A stretch of DNA of 34,790 nucleotides, from contig CAJUKA010000043.1 of the NCBI GenBank assembly GCA_910586585.1, positions 1 to 34,790 on the forward strand, written 5' to 3'. Every line of letters starts with the position of its first letter. Positions within the stretch are counted from its first letter, which is position 1. Below the pieces are notes generated by a model. It was not told where the DNA came from, ran no database searches, and saw only the letters and a program-made list of their open reading frames with translations. Made by a program: the position numbers and the translations under genes. Source of the DNA: an uncultured Lachnospiraceae bacterium (GTDB lineage Bacteria > Bacillota > Clostridia > Lachnospirales > Lachnospiraceae). Positions 1 through 7,803 of the stretch are shown here, in pieces.

Positions 1-2
1 AG

Positions 3-632
3 AACGGCATTACCGCAAGGCAGGCGGCGGAGCATTGCGGGATAAAGATAAACCGTAGCGGCATGGCGGTCTGCCCGTTCCATAAGGACAAAAATCCGAG
101 CATGAAGATAGACAGCCGCTATTACTGTTTCGGATGCGGGGAAAAGGGCGATGCCATTGATTTTGTGGCAAAGTTTTACGGGCTTGGGAAGAAGGAAGCG
201 GCGTTGCGGATTGCGTCGGATTTCGGTATCAGTTTTGAGGATAACAGGGGCAGGAAGCCGCCGCCAAAACGTAAGCGGAGATTATCACCGGAGCAGAGGT
301 TTGAGAGGGCGGAAAAGAGATGTTTCCGTGTGCTTTCCGATTACCTGTGCTGTTTAAGGCAGTGGAAAGAACAGTATGCGCCGCAGGAGCCGGACGGGGA
401 ATGGAACCCGTTATTCTGTGAAGCGTTGGAAAAGAAAGACTATATTGAGTATCTGCTTGATGTGTTATTGTACGCTCCGCTATCGGAGCGTGTGCAGTTA
501 GTAGCGGATTATGGAGAGGAAGTGTTGAAAATTGAAAGAAGACTGGAACAGTGTGCCGCCGGAGCAGAGGGCGGCGCTGGAAAAGACAATGGAGAAAATG
601 GAGCAGGCGTCACAGCCGGAAACATGGTTTGA
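3..632 (+). CDS. CHC2-type zinc-finger DNA primase, 5' end outside window
   Basis: The open frame runs in from the left edge, so the start is not visible. The internal ATG at 63 is not the start, because the family's zinc-finger region begins before it (the upstream residues read I-T-A-R-Q-A-A-E-H-C-G-I-K). The finger shows C-P-F-H followed 16-20 residues later by Y-C-F-G-C-G, the zinc-ribbon pattern of DnaG-type primases that contacts template DNA. After the finger comes G-D-A-I-D-F-V, typical of CHC2 domains. The rest is charged and carries no recognisable TOPRIM catalytic domain, so the protein is probably a short primase-like partner of the helicase encoded next. The two genes overlap by about 100 bases. 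It probably primes replication of element 1. Confidence 0.85.
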   Translation, partial: NGITARQAAEHCGIKINRSGMAVCPFHKDKNPSMKIDSRYYCFGCGEKGDAIDFVAKFYGLGKKEAALRIASDFGISFEDNRGRKPPPKRKRRLSPEQRFERAEKRCFRVLSDYLCCLRQWKEQYAPQEPDGEWNPLFCEALEKKDYIEYLLDVLLYAPLSERVQLVADYGEEVLKIERRLEQCAAGAEGGAGKDNGENGAGVTAGNMV

Positions 633-1908
633 CGGGAGCAAAGTCAATGACGTGCTTTTCTGTGAGGATTTCCTCGCAGGGCATCCTATGAAGTGCATAC
701 ACAGCACTTTTTTTGACGTAAACGGGGCAATCGGGGATGCGGAGCAGATTAAAGCGGAGATATACTACAAGATTGCGCCGTATGTCACATCAGGCATCGC
801 AAAAAAGGCGACAACGCTCCTGGATGCGCTGCGGATCAGGTGCTACTCGCCGCCGATACCCTACCAGACAGACCGTATCCATGTGGCGAACGGAACTTAT
901 TTCCTGTCGGGGGATTTCTCCGCACAGAAGGAGTTCTGCATGAACAGGCTTCCGGTGAAGTATCTGCCGGGTGCGCCGGAACCGTCACGCTGGCTTGCCT
1001 TTCTTGGACAGTTATTAGTGCCGGAGGATATTATCACGTTGCAGGAGTTTATGGGCTATGTTCTGCTGCCCACGACAAAGGGGCAGAAAATGATGATTGT
1101 CATAGGGAAAGGCGGGGAGGGCAAGTCACGCATCGGCAGGGTGCTTCGTGCTTTGCTCGGTGACAGCATGAACACGGGCAGCATACAGAAAGTGGAGGTT
1201 GACCGCTTCGCACGGGCAGACCTTGAATGGAAACTGCTGATGCTTGATGATGACATGAAGCTGGAGGCGCTGCCGCAGACGAACAACATCAAGTCCATAG
1301 TGACATTAGAGGATAAAACGGATTTGGAGCGCAAGGGCAGGCAGAGCGAGCAGGGGTATTTATGCGTGAGGTTTATCTGTTTCGGGAATGGCAACCTCGG
1401 TTCACTGTATGACCGTTCCTATGGCTTTTTCCGCAGGCAGATTGTCCTTACCGTCAAGGAGCGTGAGCCGGACAGGAAAGACGATCCGTTCCTCGGCGAG
1501 AAGCTGATTGCTGAAGCGGAAGGGATATTTTTATGGTGTCTTGAGGGGCTGCACCGCCTGATTGACAACGGGTACAGCTTCACCATAAGCAAACGGGCGG
1601 AGGACAACCTGACAAAAGCCATGCAGGACGGGAACAACATCATTGTATTCATGCAGTCGGAGGGCTATATCAGGCTTGAGAAAGGCACACACGCCACGTC
1701 AAAGCAGCTTTACAGCGCCTACAGCCAGTGGTGCGAGGACAACCTCGAAAAGCCGTTAGGGGAGCGCAGTTTTTCCAACTTCCTGCGACAGAACGAGAAG
1801 CAGTACGGGCTTGACTATACCCATAATATCGCACTCGGCACCGGCAAGACCGCAAGGGGATTTAAAGGTATCCATGTAAAGGTGAGGACAGGGGAAAACG
1901 GGCATTAA
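532..1908 (+). CDS. P4-type SF3 helicase / phage-plasmid primase C-terminal ATPase
   Basis: A 458-aa protein. The Walker A motif G-K-G-G-E-G-K-S lies at residues 192-199, and an acidic Walker B-like stretch (L-L-M-L-D-D-D) follows about 40 residues later. Farther on, F-G-N-G-N-L-G-S and Y-D-R-S-Y-G-F-F-R-R match the sensor and arginine-finger segments of D5/P4 phage-plasmid helicases. Such proteins unwind origins for plasmid, phage or element replication. The start used is TTG at 532, preceded by GGAGAGG at 513-519. This overlaps the primase gene in another frame, suggesting translational coupling; ATG codons near 589-595 are an alternative. The family normally has an N-terminal primase domain, here apparently supplied by the separate CHC2 protein upstream. 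Confidence 0.88.
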   Translation: MKEDWNSVPPEQRAALEKTMEKMEQASQPETWFDGSKVNDVLFCEDFLAGHPMKCIHSTFFDVNGAIGDAEQIKAEIYYKIAPYVTSGIAKKATTLLDALRIRCYSPPIPYQTDRIHVANGTYFLSGDFSAQKEFCMNRLPVKYLPGAPEPSRWLAFLGQLLVPEDIITLQEFMGYVLLPTTKGQKMMIVIGKGGEGKSRIGRVLRALLGDSMNTGSIQKVEVDRFARADLEWKLLMLDDDMKLEALPQTNNIKSIVTLEDKTDLERKGRQSEQGYLCVRFICFGNGNLGSLYDRSYGFFRRQIVLTVKEREPDRKDDPFLGEKLIAEAEGIFLWCLEGLHRLIDNGYSFTISKRAEDNLTKAMQDGNNIIVFMQSEGYIRLEKGTHATSKQLYSAYSQWCEDNLEKPLGERSFSNFLRQNEKQYGLDYTHNIALGTGKTARGFKGIHVKVRTGENGH

Positions 1909-2180
1909 GACGCAAAAGACGCAAAGACGGGCAAAATCCGAAATCCTTTTTTATATATACATACGCTTATGCAGGAGCCTGTTTCCTATATATAATAATT
2001 TTTATTTTCTAACTTGAAAAAGAAGTGTCTTAGCGTCTAAACATAGGAAATACAAGGCTTTGGGGGCATTTTGGAAGCGTCTTTATTGCGTCCTTTCAAA
2101 GCGTCTGATACCCGGCAGAGGAAATTTCACACCTTGCCGGGCTTTTATTTTGCCAAACAGGACGCAGAAAGCGTCTGATA
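1908..2180 (+). repeat. Iteron-like AGCGTCT / AGACGC repeat cluster in the 296-bp gap
   Basis: The gap between the helicase gene and the recombinase operon holds AGACGC at 1908-1913 and 1917-1922. AGCGTCT follows at 2032-2038, 2076-2082, 2100-2106 and 2170-2176, and near copies (GCGTCC, GACGC) lie at 2088 and 2161. Two copies sit in a longer direct repeat, AAAGCGTCTGATA, at 2098 and 2168. An AT-rich tract (1940-2015) lies between the first two groups. Repeated short words beside an AT-rich stretch and next to a primase/helicase pair suggest an origin or protein-binding region. Recombinase or excisionase accessory sites are the alternative. Function is inferred. Confidence 0.45.
2111..2151 (+). 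terminator. Rho-independent terminator after the primase-helicase genes
   Basis: CCCGGCA at 2111-2117 pairs with TGCCGGG at 2135-2141; an adjoining AGG/CCT extends the stem with a bulged G. The sequence CTTTTATTTT follows at once. It separates the primase-helicase genes from the recombinase operon. Confidence 0.7.
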
Positions 2181-2204
2181 TTGGATTGATTGGAGGGAAT
2201 ATAT

Positions 2205-2402
2205 TTGAATAAAACAAAACTGATAGTGACAAGGGTATTTGACAGCAGGAGAACGCCGCAGGATGCGTTTGTGAGGGCAATATTAAATTCCGACAAAGAG
2301 GAAAAGTGCTTGCAGGCATCGGGGGATTCCGATATAATAGAGACTGGAGAACCACTTTGCAGTTCACCAGCTTTTTCCGGGAAGGGAGAAGCGAATGGGT
2401 AG
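2205..2402 (+). CDS. Small TnpW-like protein coupled to the serine recombinase
   Basis: A 65-aa protein beginning M-N-K-T-K-L-I-V-T-R-V-F-D. The start chosen is TTG at 2205, because GGAGGG lies at 2192-2197 with 7-bp spacing; the earlier TTG at 2190 lies before this ribosome binding site. Its stop overlaps the recombinase start (ATGGGTAG), so the two are translationally coupled. Small proteins in exactly this position are common with clostridial serine recombinases, and the resemblance to TnpW-type proteins is in size, position and the opening R-x-F-D-S-x-R-T-P-Q-D-A-F segment. I cannot name a function; a recombination accessory or directionality factor is a reasonable guess only. Confidence 0.7.
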   Translation: MNKTKLIVTRVFDSRRTPQDAFVRAILNSDKEEKCLQASGDSDIIETGEPLCSSPAFSGKGEANG

Positions 2403-4056
2403 GACTACATACAAAACAGCACCAAAAGCAGGGTTATACACCCGCCTGTCTGTGGATGACGGCATTACGGACAGGGAGAGCAATTCCATAACGAGCCAGA
2501 AACAGATGCTCATGCAGTATGCGCAGTACCACGGGATAGAGGTTGCGGAAACCTACGTTGACGACGGTTGGAGCGGCACGAATTTTGAAAGACCGGATTT
2601 TAAGCGCATGATTGAGGATATTGAAAGCGGGAAAATCAACACGGTCATCACAAAAGACCTCTCACGTCTTGGGCGTGACTATTTGCAGACAGGGTACTAT
2701 ACCGAAGTGTATTTCCCCGGCAAGAAAGTACGCTATATCGCAATCAGCGACGGGATTGACACCGCTATGGGGTACAATGAGATGGCACCGTTCAAGAACC
2801 TGTTTAACGATTTTTACGCACGTGACATCTCAAAGAAAATCCGCAGCACCATGACTACGAAGGCAAGGGCGGGTATCTACCACAGCACCGTGCCGCCGTT
2901 CGGCTACCGGAAATCGCCGGAGGACAGCCACAAGCTGATACCGGATGCGGAAACAGCGCCGATTGTACGGCGTATGTATGAGCTTGCCGTGCAGGGGAAA
3001 GGCTACAAGGCAATCGGCAACGTGCTGAAAAGGGAGCGCATACCGATACCCGCATACTGGCACCACATCAGGGGCGAACGGACGTGGGCAGGCTTTCAGG
3101 GCGAGGGGCACATCTCCAACTATATGTGGAACGAAACCACGATAAAATGGATACTCTCGCATGAGGTCTATATCGGCAGCCTTGTGGCGCAGAAACAGTC
3201 AAAGCTGTTCAAGGTCGGCAAGAACTATGTGAGGCCCAAAGACGAGTGGGTGGTGGTAAAGGACATATTTGAGCCGATTGTGGACTTGGAACTGTGGGAG
3301 CGTGTGCAGGAGGTCAACGGGAAGCGCAGGCGGATGTGCAAGGCAAAAAGGGAGCCGAGTATCTTTTCCGGCATTGCCTACTGCCCGGACTGCGGCAGGC
3401 GCATTTCATTCTTTCCTGAACGGACAAGCAAAAACAATCCTGAAAAGACGTATTTCGGCTCATGCCAGAACTACAAGGCGAACGGGCCGGACGGATGCAC
3501 GCCGCACCGCATCAAGGAGCAGGACTTGTACGATATTGTCCTCAAAGACATCAGGGAATGGGCGGCAATGGCACTTGCAGACGAGCAGGCAGTCCTTGAA
3601 AAAGTTATGGAACAGCAACAGGTGAACAGTACTGTTGATTACGGCTTGGTTGAAGGGAAGAAGCGAACCATAGGGAAAAGGCTTGAGGAGATTGATAAAG
3701 TCATAAGCAGGCTGTATGAGGATTACGCACTCGGCAGGCTTGCAGGCACAAGCATAGACAATCTTCTCCCAAAGTACCAGAGGGAGCAGGAAGAACTTAA
3801 AAAACAGCTTTCCGCATTGCAGGAGCAGTCGGCAGAGCATGACGCTACAGAGCAGAATGCGGGGAAGTGGATAAGCCTGATCCGGCAGTACAGTGACCTG
3901 AAGGAATTAAATTCTTGTATCATCAATGAACTTATCACAAAGATTTTAGTGGGCGACAAACGCCGGGTAAATGGTGAGAAAGTTCAGTCTATCGAAATCC
4001 ATTACCGTTTCATCGGAAATCTGACCGACAGCGGGAATGGGGAAACAATTCAATAA
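2395..4056 (+). CDS. Large serine recombinase of element 1
   Basis: A 553-aa member of the resolvase/invertase superfamily that integrates and excises DNA through a 5'-phosphoserine intermediate. The N-terminal catalytic domain shows Y15-x-R17-x-S19, with Ser19 the predicted nucleophile, then D-D-G-W-S-G-T-N-F-E-R-P and T-K-D-L-S-R-L-G-R-D. The recombinase domain follows (F-G-Y-R-K-S-P-E to about residue 270), then a zinc ribbon beginning C-P-D-C-G-R-R and a coiled-coil/DUF4368-like C-terminus. It starts with ATG inside the preceding small ORF, and ends about 45 bp before the junction with the virB6-like gene, as expected for a recombinase sitting at the end of its element. It appears intact. 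Confidence 0.93.
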   Translation: MGRTTYKTAPKAGLYTRLSVDDGITDRESNSITSQKQMLMQYAQYHGIEVAETYVDDGWSGTNFERPDFKRMIEDIESGKINTVITKDLSRLGRDYLQTGYYTEVYFPGKKVRYIAISDGIDTAMGYNEMAPFKNLFNDFYARDISKKIRSTMTTKARAGIYHSTVPPFGYRKSPEDSHKLIPDAETAPIVRRMYELAVQGKGYKAIGNVLKRERIPIPAYWHHIRGERTWAGFQGEGHISNYMWNETTIKWILSHEVYIGSLVAQKQSKLFKVGKNYVRPKDEWVVVKDIFEPIVDLELWERVQEVNGKRRRMCKAKREPSIFSGIAYCPDCGRRISFFPERTSKNNPEKTYFGSCQNYKANGPDGCTPHRIKEQDLYDIVLKDIREWAAMALADEQAVLEKVMEQQQVNSTVDYGLVEGKKRTIGKRLEEIDKVISRLYEDYALGRLAGTSIDNLLPKYQREQEELKKQLSALQEQSAEHDATEQNAGKWISLIRQYSDLKELNSCIINELITKILVGDKRRVNGEKVQSIEIHYRFIGNLTDSGNGETIQ

Positions 4057-4189
4057 AAAATCCAGTTAAAAACAATTTAGCTGTAAAAACCTACTTTATC
4101 GGGTATTTACAGACGTCAATGACAAGGTAGGCACGATTGCGGGGGAGGTTGCAACCACGCCGAGCGCATGGAACAGCGGCATTTTCAAC

Positions 4190-4897
4190 ATGATAAGAAC
4201 CTTATCGGAGAATGTCATTGTCCCCATAGCGGGAATGATTATCAGCTTTGTGCTGATTTATGAGCTGATTACTATGGTGATCGACAAGAACAATATGCAT
4301 GATTTCGATACAAGCCTGTTTTTCCGTTTCTTATTCAAGGCTTGCATCGCCGTCATGCTGCTTTCCAAAACCTTTGACATTGTCATGGCGGTGTTTGACG
4401 TTGGCAGCCATATGGTAACGCAGGCGGCTGCTTCCATATCAGGCTCGACAAGCCTTGACGTGCAGGCAACACTCAATTCCATGTTCAACAGCCAGATTGA
4501 GAACATGGAAATAGGGGAGCTGGTCGGTCTTGGTCTTGAAACAATGGTAATCAGCTTATGCATGAAGATTATGTCCGTACTGATAACCGTCATTCTGTAC
4601 GGGCGTATGATTGAAATATACCTTTATGTGTCAGTAGCCCCCATTCCGGCAGCAACCGTTACCAACAGGGAGTGGGGAAGTATCGGGACAAACTATCTGA
4701 AAGGGCTTGTCGCCCTTGCGTTTCAGGGATTTTTTATCATGGTATGTGTGGCGATTTATGCGGTGCTTGTGGCAAGTGTCGCGGTCGCGGGAAACCTGCA
4801 CAGCGCCTTATGGTCGGTTGCGGCATATACCGTTATCCTCTGTTTCAGCTTATTCAAGACAGGCTCGCTCAGCAAGGCAATTCTGAACACCCATTGA
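4190..4897 (+). CDS. VirB6/TrbL-like conjugal transfer membrane protein (CD1112 family), 5'-truncated
   Basis: A polytopic inner-membrane channel component of the conjugation machinery. The visible frame has several hydrophobic segments (about residues 9-30, 45-60, 120-145, 155-175, 185-210) and ends T-G-S-L-S-K-A-I-L-N-T-H, as in the family. Family homology begins upstream of the first ATG, in the same frame from about 4103 (V-F-T-D-V-N-D-K-V-G...N-S-G-I-F-N). So about 30 residues of the normal N-terminus are missing, and the in-frame stop at 4067 cuts the link. No good ribosome binding site precedes 4190. The gene was split by element 1 and is probably non-functional unless that element excises. 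Confidence 0.8.
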   Translation: MIRTLSENVIVPIAGMIISFVLIYELITMVIDKNNMHDFDTSLFFRFLFKACIAVMLLSKTFDIVMAVFDVGSHMVTQAAASISGSTSLDVQATLNSMFNSQIENMEIGELVGLGLETMVISLCMKIMSVLITVILYGRMIEIYLYVSVAPIPAATVTNREWGSIGTNYLKGLVALAFQGFFIMVCVAIYAVLVASVAVAGNLHSALWSVAAYTVILCFSLFKTGSLSKAILNTH

Positions 4898-4924
4898 CGG
4901 GGCAGCACCCATGAAAAAAGTATA

Positions 4925-4952
4925 GCCGCCTGCCGCTGCTTTGGCGGGCGGT
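4925..4952 (+). other. Intercistronic GC-rich hairpin before prgI
   Basis: GCCGCCTGCC at 4925-4934 pairs with GGCGGGCGGT at 4943-4952, ten pairs including two wobbles, with an 8-nt loop. There is no T-tract, so it is not a classical terminator. It lies between the virB6-like stop and the prgI ribosome binding site (4974-4979). Comparable hairpins occur between other genes of this operon. Confidence 0.55.
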
Positions 4953-4991
4953 GCTTGGGTAAAACTTTACAGAAAGGAGATGCAGGGAAAA

Positions 4992-5384
4992 ATGGCTATA
5001 TCAGTGGCAGTGCCGAAAGATTTAAGCGGCATCAAGACGAAAGTGGCGCTGAACCTGACAAAAAGGCAGATTATCTGTTTTTCGGGGGCAGCTCTCTTTG
5101 GTGTTCCGGTTTACCTTTTTACAAAGGGAGTTATCGGGACGCAGGCGGCAGCGATTGTCATGGTCGCGGTGATGCTTCCGTTTTTCTTTTTGGCAATGTA
5201 TGAAAAAGACGGGTTTCCGGCGGAGAAGATACTGTACTTCATGGTGCGGCAGAAATTTCTCACGCCGGGCATCAGACCCTATAAATCGGAAAACCTCTAT
5301 AAGACATTGGAGGTACGGGAACAGTTAGAGAAGGAGGTACGCAGCCTTGAGCAGAAAGCAAAAGGAAAACAGAAACGGGCGTAA
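4992..5384 (+). CDS. PrgI family conjugation membrane protein
   Basis: A 130-aa protein starting M-A-I-S-V-A-V-P-K-D-L-S-G-I-K-T-K, followed by L-T-K-R-Q and two adjacent hydrophobic segments (about residues 32-50 and 55-74). This is the signature of PrgI proteins, which sit at the base of Gram-positive type IV secretion channels next to the VirB4 ATPase. The ATG at 4992 is preferred because the family begins at this point; an in-frame ATG at 4980 abuts the AAGGAG box and would add four residues. The 3' end overlaps the VirB4-like gene, which is always its neighbour. Confidence 0.85.
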   Translation: MAISVAVPKDLSGIKTKVALNLTKRQIICFSGAALFGVPVYLFTKGVIGTQAAAIVMVAVMLPFFFLAMYEKDGFPAEKILYFMVRQKFLTPGIRPYKSENLYKTLEVREQLEKEVRSLEQKAKGKQKRA

Positions 5385-7803
5385 GTCCCTCTTTCATTTT
5401 ATATCGGGATTATTACCAAATCAGGGACTAAACGCAGCGGAGAAGAAGCAGCTTATGGAAGATAAGCGCAGGCTCTCCGGCAGGACGCATGAAAAGCCCT
5501 CGACGGCACAGCAGACCATTACCTTTGAAAAGATGTACCATGACGGAATCTGTCTGGTGCAGAAAGGTTTTTACACGAAGATGGTGGAATTTTTCGACAT
5601 CAACTATGACCTGCTGGAAGTGGAGGATCAGGGGGATATTTTGGAGGAATACAGCAAGCTCATCAATTATTTTGACCCGTCGATACGGTTTGAAGTGTTC
5701 CTGTTCAACCGTCAGGTCAGCGAACAGGCGCTTGCGGAACAGTTTGACATTCCCCTGCAGGGCGATGATTTTGACGACATTCGCGAGGAATACACGCAGA
5801 TGTTAAAGAAACAGTCGGCAAAGGGGAATAACGGCATCATCAAATCGAAGTATATCATATTCGGCGTGGAAGCTGCCGGACTGAAGGAGGCAAGGAGCAA
5901 ACTGAATAACATCGAGGTGGACGTCATCAAAAACCTCAACAGCATCGGCACGAATGCAAAGCCGCTTGACGGAAGGGAAAGACTCCGTATCCTGCATGAG
6001 TATTTCAATCAGGGCACAATGGAGCCTTTCCGTTTTTCGTTTAAGGAGCTGTCACAGTCGGGGAAGTCGGTCAAGGATTACATCGCGCCGCCCGGCTTTG
6101 ATTTCCGCTATCCGAGCCGTTTCCGGTCGGGGAGTATGTACGGGAGGGTGCATTACCTTGACATCATTGCACCGAGGTTCAATGACGAGCTGTTAAAAAA
6201 ATTGCTGGACATTGACGACAACCTTTCCGTTACCATGCATATGCAGACAATGGACCCGGTAAAGGCAATCAAGATGTTAAAGGGCGCGCTGACCAACATA
6301 CAGAAAAATAAGATTGAGGAACAGAAGAAAGCAGTCCGCAGCGGGTATGACATGGACATTCTGCCCACGGACATCATCACTTATGAAAAGGACACGCTGG
6401 AGCTTTTGGACGATCTGAACACCAGCAACCAGAAGATTATCAAGATGACGTTCCTGATTACCTGTTACGGCAGGACGAAAAGGGACTTGGACAACATCAC
6501 GCAGCGGGTGTCGGGCATTATCCAGCAGGCAAACTGCAATTTGAGATGCTTACAGTACCTGCAGGAGCAGGGGCTTATGGCGAGTGCGCCGATTGGGTGC
6601 AATGATACGGGGATTGAACGCGTGCTGACAACAAAAAGCACGGCTATTTTAGTGCCGTTCTGCACGCAGGAGTTATTCATGCCCGCCCCGGCAATTTATT
6701 ACGGTCTGAACGCACTTTCAAACAACATGATTATGGCAGACCGGAAAAGACTCCGTACACCGAACGGCGTGATTTTGGGAACACCGGGCAGCGGAAAATC
6801 ATTCAGTGCAAAACGTGAGATTTTATCCTGTTTCCTGATGACGAGGGACGACATCATTGTATGCGATCCGGAGGGAGAATATTTTCCTTTGGTTCAGGCG
6901 CTGCACGGGCAGGTGGTAAAACTTGCCACCAATTCAAAGGACTTCCTGAACCCGATGGACATTCAGCTTTCCCATAAGGGGGACAAGGAGGCATTAAAGC
7001 TGAAAAGTGATTTTATTATTACGCTCTGTGATTTGATTGCAGGCGGAAAGGACGGGCTGGAAAACGACGAGAAAGGCATTATCGACGAGTGCATCAGGCA
7101 TATTTATGATGACTATTTTGCAAATCCCATACCGGAAAATATGCCCATACTGGAAGATTTGTATAATGCGCTTTTAAAGCACAGGAACAAAAAGGCGGAG
7201 CGCATTGCCAATTCCTTGGTGTTATATGTGCATGGCTCGCAGAATTATTTTAACCACCGTACCAACGTGGACTCACAGAACCGTATCATGTGTTTTGACA
7301 TTCGCGATTTGGGCAACCAATTGAAAGAACTCGGAATGTTAATCGTTCAGGATGCGGTCTGGAACCGTGTTTCGCAGAACAGGGAGCGTAAGATTGCCAC
7401 ACGGTACTACTGTGATGAATTCCACCTGCTTTTGAAAGAGAAACAGACCGCCGTTTATTCGGTGGAGATTTGGAAAAGGTTCAGGAAGTGGGGCGGGATA
7501 CCGACAGGGCTTACGCAGAATGTGGGCGATTTCCTGAAGTCGGAGGAAATTGAGGGCATCTTGGGAAACAGTGATTTTGTTTATCTTTTAAATCAGAACG
7601 CAAAAGACCAGAGTATCCTCGCGGACAAACTGGGGCTTTCGGAAAAACAGCTCATGCACGTCACCAATTCCGAACCGGGAAGCGGGCTGATACTGTTTGA
7701 CAACGTGGTAATCCCATTCGTGGACAGATACCCGACTGATACAAAGACATTCAGGATCATGAACACGAAATTGGAGGAAAATGCCAAGGAGGGGGAGAAA
7801 TGA
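5347..7803 (+). CDS. VirB4-like conjugal transfer ATPase
   Basis: An 818-aa AAA+ ATPase that energises the mating-pair channel. Walker A G-T-P-G-S-G-K-S lies near residues 478-485, V-C-D-P-E-G-E-Y follows about 25 residues later, and the Walker B region Y-Y-C-D-E-F-H-L-L is near residue 686. The N-terminal half matches the usual VirB4 N-domain in length. The start is TTG at 5347, with AAGGAGG at 5331-5337 and 9-bp spacing. It overlaps prgI upstream, and its TGA overlaps the ATG of the next gene (ATGA), so it is tightly coupled. No damage is seen. Confidence 0.92.
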   Translation: MSRKQKENRNGRKSLFHFISGLLPNQGLNAAEKKQLMEDKRRLSGRTHEKPSTAQQTITFEKMYHDGICLVQKGFYTKMVEFFDINYDLLEVEDQGDILEEYSKLINYFDPSIRFEVFLFNRQVSEQALAEQFDIPLQGDDFDDIREEYTQMLKKQSAKGNNGIIKSKYIIFGVEAAGLKEARSKLNNIEVDVIKNLNSIGTNAKPLDGRERLRILHEYFNQGTMEPFRFSFKELSQSGKSVKDYIAPPGFDFRYPSRFRSGSMYGRVHYLDIIAPRFNDELLKKLLDIDDNLSVTMHMQTMDPVKAIKMLKGALTNIQKNKIEEQKKAVRSGYDMDILPTDIITYEKDTLELLDDLNTSNQKIIKMTFLITCYGRTKRDLDNITQRVSGIIQQANCNLRCLQYLQEQGLMASAPIGCNDTGIERVLTTKSTAILVPFCTQELFMPAPAIYYGLNALSNNMIMADRKRLRTPNGVILGTPGSGKSFSAKREILSCFLMTRDDIIVCDPEGEYFPLVQALHGQVVKLATNSKDFLNPMDIQLSHKGDKEALKLKSDFIITLCDLIAGGKDGLENDEKGIIDECIRHIYDDYFANPIPENMPILEDLYNALLKHRNKKAERIANSLVLYVHGSQNYFNHRTNVDSQNRIMCFDIRDLGNQLKELGMLIVQDAVWNRVSQNRERKIATRYYCDEFHLLLKEKQTAVYSVEIWKRFRKWGGIPTGLTQNVGDFLKSEEIEGILGNSDFVYLLNQNAKDQSILADKLGLSEKQLMHVTNSEPGSGLILFDNVVIPFVDRYPTDTKTFRIMNTKLEENAKEGEK

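Larger units (their letters stand above)
1..4102 (+). mobile_element. Integrative/mobilizable element 1 (right part), inserted in a virB6-like gene
   Basis: This segment groups a CHC2 primase, a P4-type helicase, a TnpW-like small protein and a serine recombinase. That is the set carried by serine-recombinase mobilizable elements of Firmicutes. Its right edge is visible: recombinase coding ends at 4056, and from about 4103 the sequence reads as the interior of a CD1112/VirB6-like protein (V-F-T-D-V-N-D-K-V-G onward) with no start codon. An in-frame stop at 4067 lies upstream. The exact crossover cannot be fixed from one sequence and lies roughly between 4095 and 4106. The left end is outside the window. 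An alternative is that the flanking ICE genes were deleted rather than simply split. The element content is clear; its limits are inferred. Confidence 0.6.
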
